A stretch of 64,000 nt of DNA from Bacillus ndiopicus (GTDB taxonomy: Bacteria > Bacillota > Bacilli > Bacillales_A > Planococcaceae), in assembly GCF_000612805.1 (NCBI RefSeq), contig NZ_HG964405.1:443963-507962 (forward strand), read 5' to 3'. The notes beneath the pieces are model-generated. The model was given only the letters and a program-made list of their open reading frames with translations, made no database searches and had not been told where the DNA came from. Of this stretch, positions 33,952 through 43,460 are shown one piece after another. A program made the position numbers and the translations under genes. Every line of letters begins with the position of its first letter. The first letter of the stretch is position 1.

Positions 33952-35088
33952 GTGGAAATTATATTGCTAAGTATAATTGTTATTTTAATAGGAATATCTG
34001 CATATTTTGCCTATCGCTATTTTTCATTAAAACATCATTTTCATGTAAATAAAGAAATAATAAAAGGGATAGAAGAATTATCCAAAGGCCATATAACGAG
34101 CAAAATAGAGGAGACAAGCGCAAATCACACTGCATACAATCAGTTAATTGATTACTTTAGTCGTGTCAAGGACGGTTTTCTTTCTTTTTCTACAAACGTT
34201 CATCATATTGGCGGAAGCCTTACTGAAAATGGTGAAATGTCCTCTGAAAAAGCAGATATTGTAAGGGCGGCTATTGATGAAGTGGGAAGAGGTTTACAGA
34301 AACAACTAGTAGCGATTGAAGAAAGTACGGTGTCAATGGAAGATATGGCACATGCGATTGACGATTTATCTCAAAGATCCAATCAAATTTCTGAGCAATC
34401 AACAAGCACGTTAGATTTAACAAAAGAAGGAAATGAAAAGCTCAAGAACTCTTTAGAGAAAATGGAGAAGTTTAGCCATACTATTAATGCAACGCTAGAA
34501 GCGATTAATAAGCTTGGAGAAAAATCTCATGAAATTGGCTCTATTGTACAAGTAATTACAGGCATTACGGAACAAATCAATTTATTAGCATTGAATGCGG
34601 CTATTGAAGCAGCTCGTGCAGGTGAGCATGGTAAAGGATTCGCGGTTGTTGCGGATGAGGTACGAAAACTGGCCGAGCAATCACGCCTGTCTTCCTCTGA
34701 AGTATCAGATATTGTGAAAAATATTCAAGAAGAAACAGGAAATGTTGTAAAATCCATAAAGCAAGGTACAGATGAATTTACAGATGCGAATTTAACGATA
34801 GTTGCAGCTGGTAGCATGTTTGAACAAATTCTATCTACTACAGAAGTTATTGCTGAAAATAATATAAATTCTTCAGCGAGTGCAGAGGAATTGTCTTCTA
34901 GCTCTCAGCAAATCATGTCAACAATTAATCAAATTGCCCTTATTTCTCGTGAATCTGTTGAGATGTTTGAGGAGCTAGTAGAAATTAGTGACGACGAGCT
35001 AAATACAATACAAAAGCTAGTAGAAGAAGCTAAAAATCTTGTTTTGTTAAAAGAAGATGTAGAAAAATTGCTATCAAAATATGCATAA
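33952..35088 (+). CDS. Methyl-accepting chemotaxis-like signalling protein with short N-terminal anchor
   Basis: 378 residues from GTG with AGGAAGGAG upstream. One N-terminal membrane segment (about 3-23) is followed directly by a cytoplasmic coiled coil, so there is no extracellular ligand domain. The signalling hairpin tip is clear: [40 protein letters not shown] (about 200-240). The adjacent repeats ([45 protein letters not shown]) are typical methylation-helix regions. It could signal to CheA/CheW encoded elsewhere. Having no periplasmic sensor, it may take its input from the STAS-like and GNAT-like proteins encoded before it. A terminator follows the stop. Confidence 0.88.
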   Translation: MEIILLSIIVILIGISAYFAYRYFSLKHHFHVNKEIIKGIEELSKGHITSKIEETSANHTAYNQLIDYFSRVKDGFLSFSTNVHHIGGSLTENGEMSSEKADIVRAAIDEVGRGLQKQLVAIEESTVSMEDMAHAIDDLSQRSNQISEQSTSTLDLTKEGNEKLKNSLEKMEKFSHTINATLEAINKLGEKSHEIGSIVQVITGITEQINLLALNAAIEAARAGEHGKGFAVVADEVRKLAEQSRLSSSEVSDIVKNIQEETGNVVKSIKQGTDEFTDANLTIVAAGSMFEQILSTTEVIAENNINSSASAEELSSSSQQIMSTINQIALISRESVEMFEELVEISDDELNTIQKLVEEAKNLVLLKEDVEKLLSKYA

Positions 35089-35092
35089 GCAA

Positions 35093-35136
35093 GGAAAAGC
35101 CCATTTTCGTCAAATAGACAGGAGGGGCTTTTCTTA
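35093..35136 (+). terminator. Terminator after the MCP-like gene
   Basis: GGAAAAGCCC pairs with GGGGCTTTTC and is followed by TTATTTC. Confidence 0.75.
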
Positions 35137-35168
35137 TTTCAAGCTACCAAAATAATTATCAATGGGGC

Positions 35169-35198
35169 TTAGGCACTTTTTAAACAAAAAGTGCCTAA
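35169..35198 (-). terminator. Hairpin at the end of the ABC/MFS operon
   Basis: A 13-bp perfect stem (TTAGGCACTTTTT with AAAAAGTGCCTAA) has a 4-base loop. It lies 5 bases beyond the stop of the minus-strand ABC ATPase gene. The T-run is inside the stem rather than after it. Confidence 0.6.
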
Positions 35199-35202
35199 TA
35201 TA

Positions 35203-35964
35203 CTAAAACCCCAACCCAGCAAGCCAATGATTTAGCTGTTGCTCACGTTCCAATAAATCGTTATTTGTAGCAGTGTATTTCCCTAAAGTAGTTTCGGCGA
35301 TAATCTCGCCATCGAGCATAAATAATACACGCTCAGTTTGGGCGGCAACTTTCGCATCATGGGTGGCTAGTAAAATCGTTGTGCCTTCCTGGTTAATCGT
35401 TGCTAATACATCCATGACCTCTGCGGTAGCGGCTGTATTTAAAGCACCTGTTGGTTCATCCCCGAATAAAATTGTTGGCTTATTAATCAGTGCGCGGCAA
35501 ATAGCAATTCTTTGTAATTGCCCCCCCGATGCCTGTGTGATGTCGTGCTTAGCTAATTCAGCAACACCCATTTTAACCATTAATTGTGTGGCGCGCATAT
35601 TGATTTTTTGTCGGCTTTCTTTTTTGGCTAAATAAGCAGATAAAATGACATTATCAAATAAATTTAAGTTTTTTAATAAATGATGCTGCTGAAAAATAAA
35701 GCCCATTGCTTCAAGGCGTAATTTGGCAAGCTGTGGTTCAGACATTGCTTGCATATTTTGCTGTAGGAAGGTGATCTGACCTGATGTTGCCTGATCCATG
35801 CCGCTCACTGTATAAAGTAAAGTAGATTTACCACTTCCTGACGGTCCCATAATCGAGACAAATTGTCCTTCCTTAATGGATAGCTGAATATTTTTCAATA
35901 CATGCTGCTCAGTATTGCCAACAATGTAGGCTTTCTGTAAATCCTTTACTTCTAAAATTGTCAT
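35203..35964 (-). CDS. ABC transporter ATP-binding protein (MacB/LolD type)
   Basis: 253 residues from the ATG at 35964, which overlaps the stop of the permease gene and has GGAGGAAACG upstream. An upstream in-frame ATG at 36048 lies inside the permease gene and is unlikely. Walker A is GPSGSGKST (40-48). The signature is ASGGQLQR instead of LSGGQ. Walker B is ILFGDEPTGAL with the H-loop LLATHD. The sequence style (GSGKSTLLYTVSGMD, FIFQQHHLLKNLNLFDNV) is that of ATPases serving FtsX/MacB-type exporters of peptides, lipids or drugs. It is the last gene of a TetR-controlled operon after an MFS pump and the FtsX-type permease. Confidence 0.93.
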   Translation of the reverse strand: MTILEVKDLQKAYIVGNTEQHVLKNIQLSIKEGQFVSIMGPSGSGKSTLLYTVSGMDQATSGQITFLQQNMQAMSEPQLAKLRLEAMGFIFQQHHLLKNLNLFDNVILSAYLAKKESRQKINMRATQLMVKMGVAELAKHDITQASGGQLQRIAICRALINKPTILFGDEPTGALNTAATAEVMDVLATINQEGTTILLATHDAKVAAQTERVLFMLDGEIIAETTLGKYTATNNDLLEREQQLNHWLAGLGF

Positions 35965-38306
35965 TATTCGTTTCCTCCCAACTTTGTCATAGAGGACTGC
36001 TGTTGAAGCTTTACTGTCGCTAGTAAAACAGTCCATGTAACTGCGCAAATAAATAGTAATGGATAGAAGAAATATGTCTGTAAAGGATGACTAGTAAACG
36101 TAATATGTGATGCCCCAATAAGTGTAGCAAGCTGGTTAATTAAATATTGACCTAGAGTATTTGCTAAAATTGTGCCTATTACGATAGCTATAATTAAAAT
36201 CGTTATCGCACGTGTTATATACTGTGTACGAATCGCTTGCATTGAAAAGCCTAAACTTTGCAAAATCGCTATTTGTCTCGCATCTTTAGCAAGCAGCATA
36301 TTCATAAACATAGCTGTAATACATATTGCAATCGATAATGACATGATGATAGCAAGCAGTGTTACCTTTTTAAGCTGTTCAATGTTTGAACCAAGTGTTT
36401 GGGTAATATAATGTGCCAAATTAGTAATTTTGGCTGTTTCAAAAATGCTACGATATGCTTCAATTTTTGGTTCAATGGCAACCCCATCAGCGACATCTAA
36501 ACTAATAACGTGCCAAAGAATCGGTGTAGTTGAGCCAACTAGTAGCTGTGCCTTTGCTGTTTTCCCGCCGTTCGTAATATCTTGATAAATACCTGAAACC
36601 GTTAATTGCTTTGGTCCCTTACTTGTGATAACAGTCAATAAATCACCTATATCAACTACGAGTTCACGTGCCTGTAAAACAGAAAGTGCAATAGAGTTTT
36701 TTTGTGTTGGGGCTGTTCCTTCTACATAACGTAATGGAAATATTGTAAAATCACCAATCTCAATCTGTAAGCTTTTATATTGTCCGTCTTTTGTTTCCAC
36801 CATAAATTTCGCCGTTGTTAATGTCGAATATTTTTCTATTTCTTTATCCTGCGAAAGGGTAGATTGAATATGCTTCAAGTGCTTGGCGGCATTGTCGTTA
36901 TAAGGAAGGTCAATCCGTATATCGCTTTTGCCAGCCCCCATATACGTAATAAAGTCGGGGGATTTAATTGTTTGTAGCAAATTTAATGGAACAAGCATCA
37001 TAAAGCAGGCAATAATAAAGACAGCGCCAATTAGTCGATACATAGGAAAGCGTGCCATAATATCTTTTATGCCAAGTAATAAATTGATAGATGGTAATTT
37101 ACTGCTAGCAATTGTTATCCTTCCTTTGTTCTCTACAATACCTTGTCGTAAAGCTTCTACAACGGAAATGCGTTCATATCTTTTTAATATCAGTTGGCAA
37201 TATAAAATGACCAATAAATAAACAAACATGACGCTTCCAAACGAAAGTATATAGTGGGATGGTGTCATTTGTAATTTCCCCATATAACGTGCAATATTTG
37301 CTGTAAATTTTTGTATAAGAATAAATGATAGTAAGTAACCAGTTGTGCAAGCAAGCATCGTAATCGCCATATATTTCCCTAAATAAAGCTGACGAATCTG
37401 CTTATTGGCAATGCCAATTCCTTTCATTACGGCAATTTCACGTATATCCTCCTCCAATGTTGTCAGAGCTGTTAAACGAATACAGAGCATAGCAATGGTC
37501 ATTAAGAGGACGCTAATAAAGAGTAGTATAAGCACATTCAGACCATCCGTTAGCATATTTAACATCTTGAAAAGTGGGTACGTAATCGCAGGTCCTTGTT
37601 GTGGTAAATCGGATGCTTGATATAATTGCTCCAGCTGCGCTATTTGTTTCTGTTGCGTCACTAAAAATTCAATTAAATATTCATGCTGTGCTATAGATTG
37701 GGCTAAAGTATCCCAATCCTTCTTATGAATAACAAAGCGCTTAGAGCTGACAATCGATGGATTCATTTGCACATCATGTGTAAATGAAGAAATTGTAAAT
37801 TCCATCTCGAGTTGCTCTTTTATAAACCAGATTTGGTCACCAATCCGTAAATTGTATTTTTCCATGTAATAAATAGGTATAGCGATTTCACCTTGTGCAA
37901 CTTGTAGAGGTTGATTTGCTTCGTCTAGTAGAAAATCGAACAGCTGATTTTGAGTGACAAAGCTTATATCCATAACACTGCCATTCTTCGCTTCACTATT
38001 TGTGCGACTTTCAAGAAAAAGCTCTGTTTGGTCAATTGTTAGCATATCAACTGTTTGCTGAGCTTTAATAAAAGGATGCTCTTTGACAAATGCATCAATT
38101 TGCTGCTGATTGATTGGACCTGCATGCATTTGAACAAAGTGTGGCGCTTTTGCCTGTTGGAAAAATTGTTCTACAGATGTAAATAAGTGCACAATCATAG
38201 TTGTAGCGCTCGCCATTAAAATAGAAGATAACAAAATAAAGGCGGCTAAAGTTAATGTCATTATACGATTGCGCGCAATATCTCGTTTTATAATACGAAA
38301 AATCAT
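35964..38306 (-). CDS. FtsX/MacB-type ABC transporter permease
   Basis: 780 residues. The first membrane helix (about 15-37) is followed by a large extracytoplasmic MacB-type domain (about 40-240). Three helices come next (about 265-385), then a second half with another helix near 425, a second external region, and three C-terminal helices (about 655-770). This is the duplicated FtsX layout. Such permeases work mechanically with a MacB/LolD-type ATPase, here the next gene, to export lipoproteins, lipids or antimicrobial compounds. The substrate is unknown. The start overlaps the stop of the MFS gene (4 bases), and its stop overlaps the ATPase start by one base, so all three are translated as a unit. 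Confidence 0.9.
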   Translation of the reverse strand: MIFRIIKRDIARNRIMTLTLAAFILLSSILMASATTMIVHLFTSVEQFFQQAKAPHFVQMHAGPINQQQIDAFVKEHPFIKAQQTVDMLTIDQTELFLESRTNSEAKNGSVMDISFVTQNQLFDFLLDEANQPLQVAQGEIAIPIYYMEKYNLRIGDQIWFIKEQLEMEFTISSFTHDVQMNPSIVSSKRFVIHKKDWDTLAQSIAQHEYLIEFLVTQQKQIAQLEQLYQASDLPQQGPAITYPLFKMLNMLTDGLNVLILLFISVLLMTIAMLCIRLTALTTLEEDIREIAVMKGIGIANKQIRQLYLGKYMAITMLACTTGYLLSFILIQKFTANIARYMGKLQMTPSHYILSFGSVMFVYLLVILYCQLILKRYERISVVEALRQGIVENKGRITIASSKLPSINLLLGIKDIMARFPMYRLIGAVFIIACFMMLVPLNLLQTIKSPDFITYMGAGKSDIRIDLPYNDNAAKHLKHIQSTLSQDKEIEKYSTLTTAKFMVETKDGQYKSLQIEIGDFTIFPLRYVEGTAPTQKNSIALSVLQARELVVDIGDLLTVITSKGPKQLTVSGIYQDITNGGKTAKAQLLVGSTTPILWHVISLDVADGVAIEPKIEAYRSIFETAKITNLAHYITQTLGSNIEQLKKVTLLAIIMSLSIAICITAMFMNMLLAKDARQIAILQSLGFSMQAIRTQYITRAITILIIAIVIGTILANTLGQYLINQLATLIGASHITFTSHPLQTYFFYPLLFICAVTWTVLLATVKLQQQSSMTKLGGNE

Positions 38307-39550
38307 AGAGCTTCCTCACTTTCTGCATGTTGCCACATTTTTTTTGCTAAAAAGGCTAACAATAATACTGCTAAGCTCATAAGTAATACAGACCAATACA
38401 TAGTATTCTGCGTTGCTTCAAAGATAATGCCATATAAAATTTGACCAAAGGGTGCGATGCATTGTGCACTAGCAGTAATAATAGCCATCACTTTTCCAAG
38501 ATGTTCATTTGGTGTTTGCTTTTGTACAGCCGTTATTACGAAAATTGAAAGTACCGTAATAAGCATAGCAATCGCGATACTACAGCCTGTAAAAATTAAA
38601 AACGATAGAGTAAAACTTTGCTGCAACACAAAAGGAGTTACTGTAAAAGCAATTGGAAGAGCAAATAGGGCAATAACGAGTAGCCATTTATAAAGAAGAT
38701 TCATTCGTAAGCGCTTTGCAAAAAGGCCAATGGACAATGCTCCAATAATTGTTGCTAAATCAATAACTCCCATCGCAATTCCATAGAGGACATCACTAGT
38801 TTGCATTGCCATTCGCAAAATAATGGGTACGCCGATAATAAAGAATGGTGTTAATAAAAAATTTAAGCTTGCTGCGAGTACAATGCTCTTTAAAATAAAT
38901 GTATGCTGTCCAACATACTGAAAGCCTACTTGTAAATCTTTTATGATGGGCTGTTGTTGAGCTTGCTTTTCAAAAGGAATGGTGATAAACATTTCTAATA
39001 TTGCTGAGCAGAAAAATAAAATTGCACTGACAATAACAAGTGTTTTTAAAGGAAGCATACTGTAGAGCACACCACCTAACACTGGGGCAGCTACTTGTGA
39101 TAATGCCTGTATGCCTTGGACGATGCCATTCGCTTGTTCTAGCTTACTGTCTATTACTAGAAGAGGAATGCTTGCAAGTACAGCCGGTGTATACAACGCA
39201 CTAATTAGCGCTAATAAAGTCATCGCAACACCGATTACAATAATAGAAGGCTCTTGAATAGATAGGAACAAAAATAAGCAGCTTATTACTAATCCACTGA
39301 TAATATCAAATAGCACCATCAAATTCCTTCGGTTAAAGCGATCAGCAAGCGCTCCTCCTATAGGAGATAAAAGGAGGGGAATACTTGATACAGCGAGTAG
39401 CCCTGCAAATAAGTCAGCTCTCCCAGTTAGATCTAATACATAAAGCGATAAAGCAAAGCGCAATAAAGCTGCCCCTAGAATGGAAATAATTTGCCCCAAT
39501 ACAACAAGTACAAAATCTTTTGAAAAAGTAGACTGTTGAATAGATTTCAT
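38303..39550 (-). CDS. MFS transporter (drug-efflux type)
   Basis: 415 residues with about twelve hydrophobic segments. The loop between helices 2 and 3 has GGALADRFNRRNLMVLFD, the MFS signature G-x-x-x-D-R-x-x-R-R. Overall it resembles EntS/MdtG-like efflux pumps of Firmicutes. The start has AGGAGGAC upstream on the minus strand. A 19-base palindrome (39565-39583) lies 15 bases before the start codon and recurs before the TetR gene, so the pump and the ABC exporter behind it are predicted to be TetR-repressed. Coupling of an MFS pump and an FtsX-type exporter in one operon suggests export of a toxic compound. Confidence 0.92.
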   Translation of the reverse strand: MKSIQQSTFSKDFVLVVLGQIISILGAALLRFALSLYVLDLTGRADLFAGLLAVSSIPLLLSPIGGALADRFNRRNLMVLFDIISGLVISCLFLFLSIQEPSIIVIGVAMTLLALISALYTPAVLASIPLLVIDSKLEQANGIVQGIQALSQVAAPVLGGVLYSMLPLKTLVIVSAILFFCSAILEMFITIPFEKQAQQQPIIKDLQVGFQYVGQHTFILKSIVLAASLNFLLTPFFIIGVPIILRMAMQTSDVLYGIAMGVIDLATIIGALSIGLFAKRLRMNLLYKWLLVIALFALPIAFTVTPFVLQQSFTLSFLIFTGCSIAIAMLITVLSIFVITAVQKQTPNEHLGKVMAIITASAQCIAPFGQILYGIIFEATQNTMYWSVLLMSLAVLLLAFLAKKMWQHAESEEAL

Positions 39551-39564
39551 AATCGTCCTCCTTA

Positions 39565-39583
39565 TAGACCGACTGTCGGTCTA
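39565..39583. promoter_or_regulatory. TetR operator, copy 1 (MFS-ABC operon)
   Basis: TAGACCGACTGTCGGTCTA is a near-perfect palindrome centred on the middle T, 15 bases upstream of the MFS start. The 17-base core is identical to the copy at 40303-40319. Confidence 0.85.
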
Positions 39584-39653
39584 ATGTATTGAAAAATAGA
39601 AAGCGAATCATTATTTGAGTCGCTTTACATATAGATATTGCGCTAGATTAAGA

Positions 39654-40283
39654 TTACTTTAATAAAATATCTTGCATTTTTTTGAAGCTTCCTGCTTTAG
39701 CACCTAATGCACGTTCCATTAATTGGACAAAGGCTGTGGCTCTTTGCAGCATTTCCTCTGGTTGCCATTGAAAGAAGCCATCGTCGAAAATAACCTGTGC
39801 AGAAACGAGCAAAAACTCCACTGTTTCCTGTGGGTAGTCTGTTTGAAAAATGTTTTCCTCAATGCCTTGTTGAATGACCTCTGTTAGAATAGGGGATAAA
39901 TGAATAACTGCTTGCACTAAGCTTTTTTGATGCATTTCTGCATTGTCTGGCTGATGGAAATGTTCAATTAGCTGCTCCTTGTGATCACCTTGTTGTGGTG
40001 CTTGTGCTAGTAATATAGCAAATAATTTCTCCATTGCTGACATTTTGGGATCTGAGGCAATATGCTGAGCTTTTGCCACATCGGTTTGTATAATACGCTC
40101 AATAATAGCATCTAGTACTTCCTCTTTTGATTTGAAATAATGATAAAAAGTACCCTTAGCAATGCCGATTGCACGTAAAATATCATTGATTGTTGTTTTC
40201 GTATAGCCCTTTGTTACGAAAAGTGTTTGTGCCGTATTTAATATTTCATTGCGTCGTTCCTCATGCTCTTTTACAATCCTCAT
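39654..40283 (-). CDS. TetR/AcrR-family repressor
   Basis: 209 residues. The N-terminal helix-turn-helix is classical (EILNTAQTLFVTKGYTKTTINDILRAIGIAKGTFYHYFKSKEEVLDAII, about 13-61). The rest is the helical ligand-binding and dimerisation domain. RBS GGGAGGC lies before the ATG. The gene is read in the same direction as the MFS-ABC operon and lies upstream of it. Identical palindromes in front of this gene and in front of the MFS gene make it the likely repressor of both. The inducer is unknown, presumably the pump substrate. Confidence 0.93.
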   Translation of the reverse strand: MRIVKEHEERRNEILNTAQTLFVTKGYTKTTINDILRAIGIAKGTFYHYFKSKEEVLDAIIERIIQTDVAKAQHIASDPKMSAMEKLFAILLAQAPQQGDHKEQLIEHFHQPDNAEMHQKSLVQAVIHLSPILTEVIQQGIEENIFQTDYPQETVEFLLVSAQVIFDDGFFQWQPEEMLQRATAFVQLMERALGAKAGSFKKMQDILLK

Positions 40284-40302
40284 TATAAATGCCTCCCGAT
40301 AA

Positions 40303-40319
40303 AGACCGACTGTCGGTCT
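40303..40319. promoter_or_regulatory. TetR operator, copy 2 (autoregulation)
   Basis: AGACCGACTGTCGGTCT lies 20 bases before the start codon of the TetR gene and is identical to the core of the operator at 39565-39583. Confidence 0.85.
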
Positions 40320-40397
40320 ATTTGTATTATATGCATGCTTTTTTTAAAAATGCAAGATATATTTCTTCTATTCCCTATAAATCCACAAGAAACGTTG

Positions 40398-41270
40398 TTA
40401 CTCTTTTTTCTTTCTAAAGGATAAATATTTTAAAAAACTACTAGCTGCAAGTGAAAGTGATTTTTGATTTCGCATGGCAATGCCAATGTTTCGAAAGGCG
40501 GGAACTTCAAGCTCTTTTGCAATAACCTTGTAGGGAATACGTTGTAAAATCAATTCTGGCAATATGCTGATACCTAGACCGTTTTCTACCATAGACATAA
40601 TGGCATAGTCATCCCATGTTGTAAAATTAACTACAGGTGAAATTTGATGCTTCTCGAAAATTTCGGAGATTTCTGCTTTTGCCCCTTTTTCTAAAAGCAT
40701 AAATGGATTATTGCATAATTCGCTAATTGGAAATTTATCGCAATCCGTGAAAGGGTGATCCTGAGGAATAACAACTAATAGTCGATCCAATTCTAAAAAA
40801 ATCGTTTCCATTTCTGTTTTTGTTGGAAGTCGTAAAAAGCCAAAATCAACTCTTCCTTCCATTATCCAGTTTTCAATTTCTGTATAGTCACCTAATAGCA
40901 ATTCAAAATCAATATGAGGGTAATCCTTTTTAAAAAATTTAATCATATTCGGCAGCCAGTGAGTGGCTACACTTGAAAATGTGCCAATACGAATTATGCC
41001 AGATTGTAATCCATGTAGCTCATCGATTTGTGACAGCAATATTTCATGCTCATTGCAGATTCGCTGTAATTGGGGCAATAATTTTAATCCATCAGAGGTT
41101 AAACTGATACCGGCACGTCCTCTTTCAAAAAGAGAAATTCCCCATTCTGCTTCCAAATCCTGAATCATACGGCTAATACCAGATTGAGTATAATTTAATG
41201 CATCTGCAGCTTTTGTAAAGCTCCCATATTCCGCTGATTTGACAAATGCCATATATTTTTGAATATTCAT
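40398..41270 (-). CDS. LysR-family transcriptional regulator
   Basis: 290 residues from the ATG at 41270, which has GGAGG a few bases before it. An in-frame ATG at 41324 would extend into the promoter region and lacks an RBS. The N-terminal winged helix is MAFVKSAEYGSFTKAADALNYTQSGISRMIQDLEAEWG, and the type 2 periplasmic-binding-like effector domain begins near residue 90 (GIIRIGTFSSVATHWLPNMIKFF). It is transcribed divergently from an EamA-type transporter gene, the usual arrangement for a LysR regulator and its target. The intergenic region has partial dyad symmetry but no site I would call with confidence. The effector is unknown. Confidence 0.93.
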   Translation of the reverse strand: MNIQKYMAFVKSAEYGSFTKAADALNYTQSGISRMIQDLEAEWGISLFERGRAGISLTSDGLKLLPQLQRICNEHEILLSQIDELHGLQSGIIRIGTFSSVATHWLPNMIKFFKKDYPHIDFELLLGDYTEIENWIMEGRVDFGFLRLPTKTEMETIFLELDRLLVVIPQDHPFTDCDKFPISELCNNPFMLLEKGAKAEISEIFEKHQISPVVNFTTWDDYAIMSMVENGLGISILPELILQRIPYKVIAKELEVPAFRNIGIAMRNQKSLSLAASSFLKYLSFRKKKE

Positions 41271-41385
41271 AGTCTGGCCTCCAATACATTCCTTTTTATC
41301 ATGTAAGGTATGATAAACATTCAATTCTGTAATACATATTAGTATGCTATGCTACAGCTATCGAAAAATCAAGTGGGGGATGAAA

Positions 41386-42249
41386 ATGAAAAATGCCTAT
41401 ACTAAATATGTGCTTGCATTGCTGCTCTTTGGCTCTAATGGAATTGTGGCAAGCTACATTATAATGAATAGCTATGAAATCGTTTATTTGCGAACTTTAA
41501 TAGGTAGTGTATTCTTGATTATTGTATTTGTATTGTCCAAGCAGAAGCTGCAGTTTTGGAAAAATAAAGCGCACTTTTTTTATTTAGTCGTTTCGGGTAT
41601 AGCAATGGGAACAAGCTGGATATTTTTATTTGAGGCGTATGCACAAATCGGTGTAAGCATAGCCGTTCTTGCCTATTACTGCGGTCCAGTAATCGTTATG
41701 ATGCTCTCGCCATTTATATTTAAAGAGAAAATGACAAGTGCTAAATTTATTGGATTTTTGGCTGTCATTATTGGAATGCTCTGTGTTAATGGTCAAGCTT
41801 TTACAGAAGGGCGAATATCTTTAGGATTGATTTTTGGAATATTATCTGCCATCACATATGCAGTTATGGTTATTTTCAATAAAATGGCTTCAAGTATAAA
41901 GGGCCTTGAAAATGCCATGTGTCAACTAGTTATTAGCTTTATAACAGTAGCTATTTTTGTCAGTTTGAAGCAAGGCTTTATCGTGCATATTAAAGAGGGA
42001 AGTTTACTGCCTATTCTACTATTGGGTGTTGTCAATACGGGAATGGGCTGCTACTTCTATTTTTCTTCTATTGGTCGTTTACCTGTTCAATCTGTTTCAA
42101 TTCTTGGCTATTTAGAACCTCTCTCTGCATTAATTTTTTCAGTAGTTATTTTAAAGGAAATGTTAAGCCCGTTACAAATGCTAGGTGCTCTATTGATTTT
42201 AGGTGGCGCAGCATATGGGGAATTGTTTCGAGCAAAACGAATGGTATGA
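41386..42249 (+). CDS. EamA/DMT-family transporter
   Basis: 287 residues from the ATG at 41386, placed 8 bases after GGGGGA. The ATG at 41380 is too close to that RBS, and an upstream in-frame ATG at 41344 has none. Ten hydrophobic segments in two five-helix EamA repeats (about 5-135 and 148-283) mark a drug/metabolite-superfamily exporter. The beginning of each repeat is visible (KYVLALLLFGSNGIVASYI; ISLGLIFGILSAITYAVMVIFNKMAS). The substrate is unknown. It is divergent from the LysR regulator, which probably controls it. A strong two-way terminator lies after the stop. Confidence 0.9.
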   Translation: MKNAYTKYVLALLLFGSNGIVASYIIMNSYEIVYLRTLIGSVFLIIVFVLSKQKLQFWKNKAHFFYLVVSGIAMGTSWIFLFEAYAQIGVSIAVLAYYCGPVIVMMLSPFIFKEKMTSAKFIGFLAVIIGMLCVNGQAFTEGRISLGLIFGILSAITYAVMVIFNKMASSIKGLENAMCQLVISFITVAIFVSLKQGFIVHIKEGSLLPILLLGVVNTGMGCYFYFSSIGRLPVQSVSILGYLEPLSALIFSVVILKEMLSPLQMLGALLILGGAAYGELFRAKRMV

Positions 42250-42251
42250 AT

Positions 42252-42292
42252 AAACGGCTTGCCCCTAATTATATTTAGGGTTCAAGCCGTTT
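42252..42292. terminator. Two-way terminator between EamA and AbrB-type genes
   Basis: AAACGGCTTG-c-CCCTAA pairs with TTAGGG-t-tCAAGCCGTTT. It overlaps the last codons of the convergent minus-strand gene. Confidence 0.85.
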
Positions 42293-43321
42293 CGCGTCCA
42301 CTGAAGCACTATATTTTTTCAATAACGGAATAATAATGAAGGATAAAAAGAGCATGCGTGCAAGCTGAAAAACAGTGACGATATCTGCATCAGCATGGAT
42401 GGATGTTGCGATTAGTGCCATTTGATCCATACCACCGGGTGCAGTGCTTAAAAAGCTTGTTGCAAATGTATAATTTAGCATCGCCATCACAAGTCTGGCA
42501 CATAAAAAGCTAACAAACATAAGCAAAACAACATTCATTAAGCCAAATAACAGCGTTCGTTTTGGTAAACGCAGTGCACCGGGTTTTAAAAGCAAGCCAA
42601 TATGTGCACCAACTGCAATTTGTGCTAAATGTAATATATCCTGGGAAATAATAGGGACATCGATTTGCACAACATTAAGCAGTATACCTAAAAGTACAGG
42701 TCCTAGAAAAAACGGTGTTGGCATATGGAGTTTACCTACAATTAAAGAGAAAATAAAACTTACCGCAATTAAAATAAGTACAGCCCATAATGGAGAAGCT
42801 ATAGTGGCAACGTTTTTTTGCACAATATGCCCCGAGACTAGAAATGGTATAACGCTAACAACTGCTATCACACGAATTAAATGAAAATATGTTACGGCAG
42901 CAAGATTGACACCTTTTTGTTCAGAGGAAAAGACGATAATTTGTCCAAGTGCACCAGGTACACTAGCCAATATTGCAGTATGCAGTGACATATTTGTATA
43001 TTTTGCTGTTATAAAGGCGAGTAGCAAGCAGAGTAAAATGAAAGTAACATTAATCGCTAGCATATACCAAAACATTGTTCCCATCGTTTGTAAAATGCTT
43101 AAAGAAAAGTTTTCACCAATCGTAACGCCGATAATGACAAGTCCGATATTGCGAAAAAGTGCAGGCCATTTCAACTGTGTACGAATGAAAAACTGCGCAA
43201 TTAATACAGTAAAAAGAGGCCCAATCATCCATGGAATTGGCAAGGATAGTAGCGCAAAGAGCCATCCTCCAATGCACGCAATAATAGCAACATATAGTAT
43301 TGGTAGCGTACGCTCCCTCAT
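42275..43321 (-). CDS. AbrB-family (PF05145-like) integral membrane protein
   Basis: 348 residues, about ten hydrophobic helices in two similar halves. Each half opens with a P-x-x-x-G-P motif (LPIPWMIGPLFTVLIA near 27; MPTPFFLGPVLLGILL near 205) and later contains a G-A-x-x-x-A/M region (SVPGALGQIIVFS; STAPGGMDQMALIAT). This duplicated layout is that of the AbrB/ammonia-monooxygenase-like membrane family (unrelated to the DNA-binding AbrB despite the name). Function is not established; transport of a small organic compound is assumed. It is monocistronic on the minus strand. Confidence 0.82.
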   Translation of the reverse strand: MRERTLPILYVAIIACIGGWLFALLSLPIPWMIGPLFTVLIAQFFIRTQLKWPALFRNIGLVIIGVTIGENFSLSILQTMGTMFWYMLAINVTFILLCLLLAFITAKYTNMSLHTAILASVPGALGQIIVFSSEQKGVNLAAVTYFHLIRVIAVVSVIPFLVSGHIVQKNVATIASPLWAVLILIAVSFIFSLIVGKLHMPTPFFLGPVLLGILLNVVQIDVPIISQDILHLAQIAVGAHIGLLLKPGALRLPKRTLLFGLMNVVLLMFVSFLCARLVMAMLNYTFATSFLSTAPGGMDQMALIATSIHADADIVTVFQLARMLFLSFIIIPLLKKYSASVDAKRLEP

Positions 43322-43460
43322 AAAAAAACCTTCTTTCCATTAATCCATATGTATATCGTAACAAAAAATGTCTACTTTGTTTACGCTTTTCTTAATATTC
43401 CATTTACCGTTCGTGTATAATAAAGGATAAAATAAAATTTCAACTAGTGAGAGCCACGTT

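Noticed and set aside
35273-35635. Open reading frame of 120 codons on the plus strand
   Set aside because: It lies antisense to the ABC ATPase, whose Walker motifs are intact. No RBS was seen.
42906-43343. Open reading frame of 145 codons on the plus strand
   Set aside because: It is antisense to the AbrB-type membrane protein. The composition is a shadow of the hydrophobic helices and there is no RBS.
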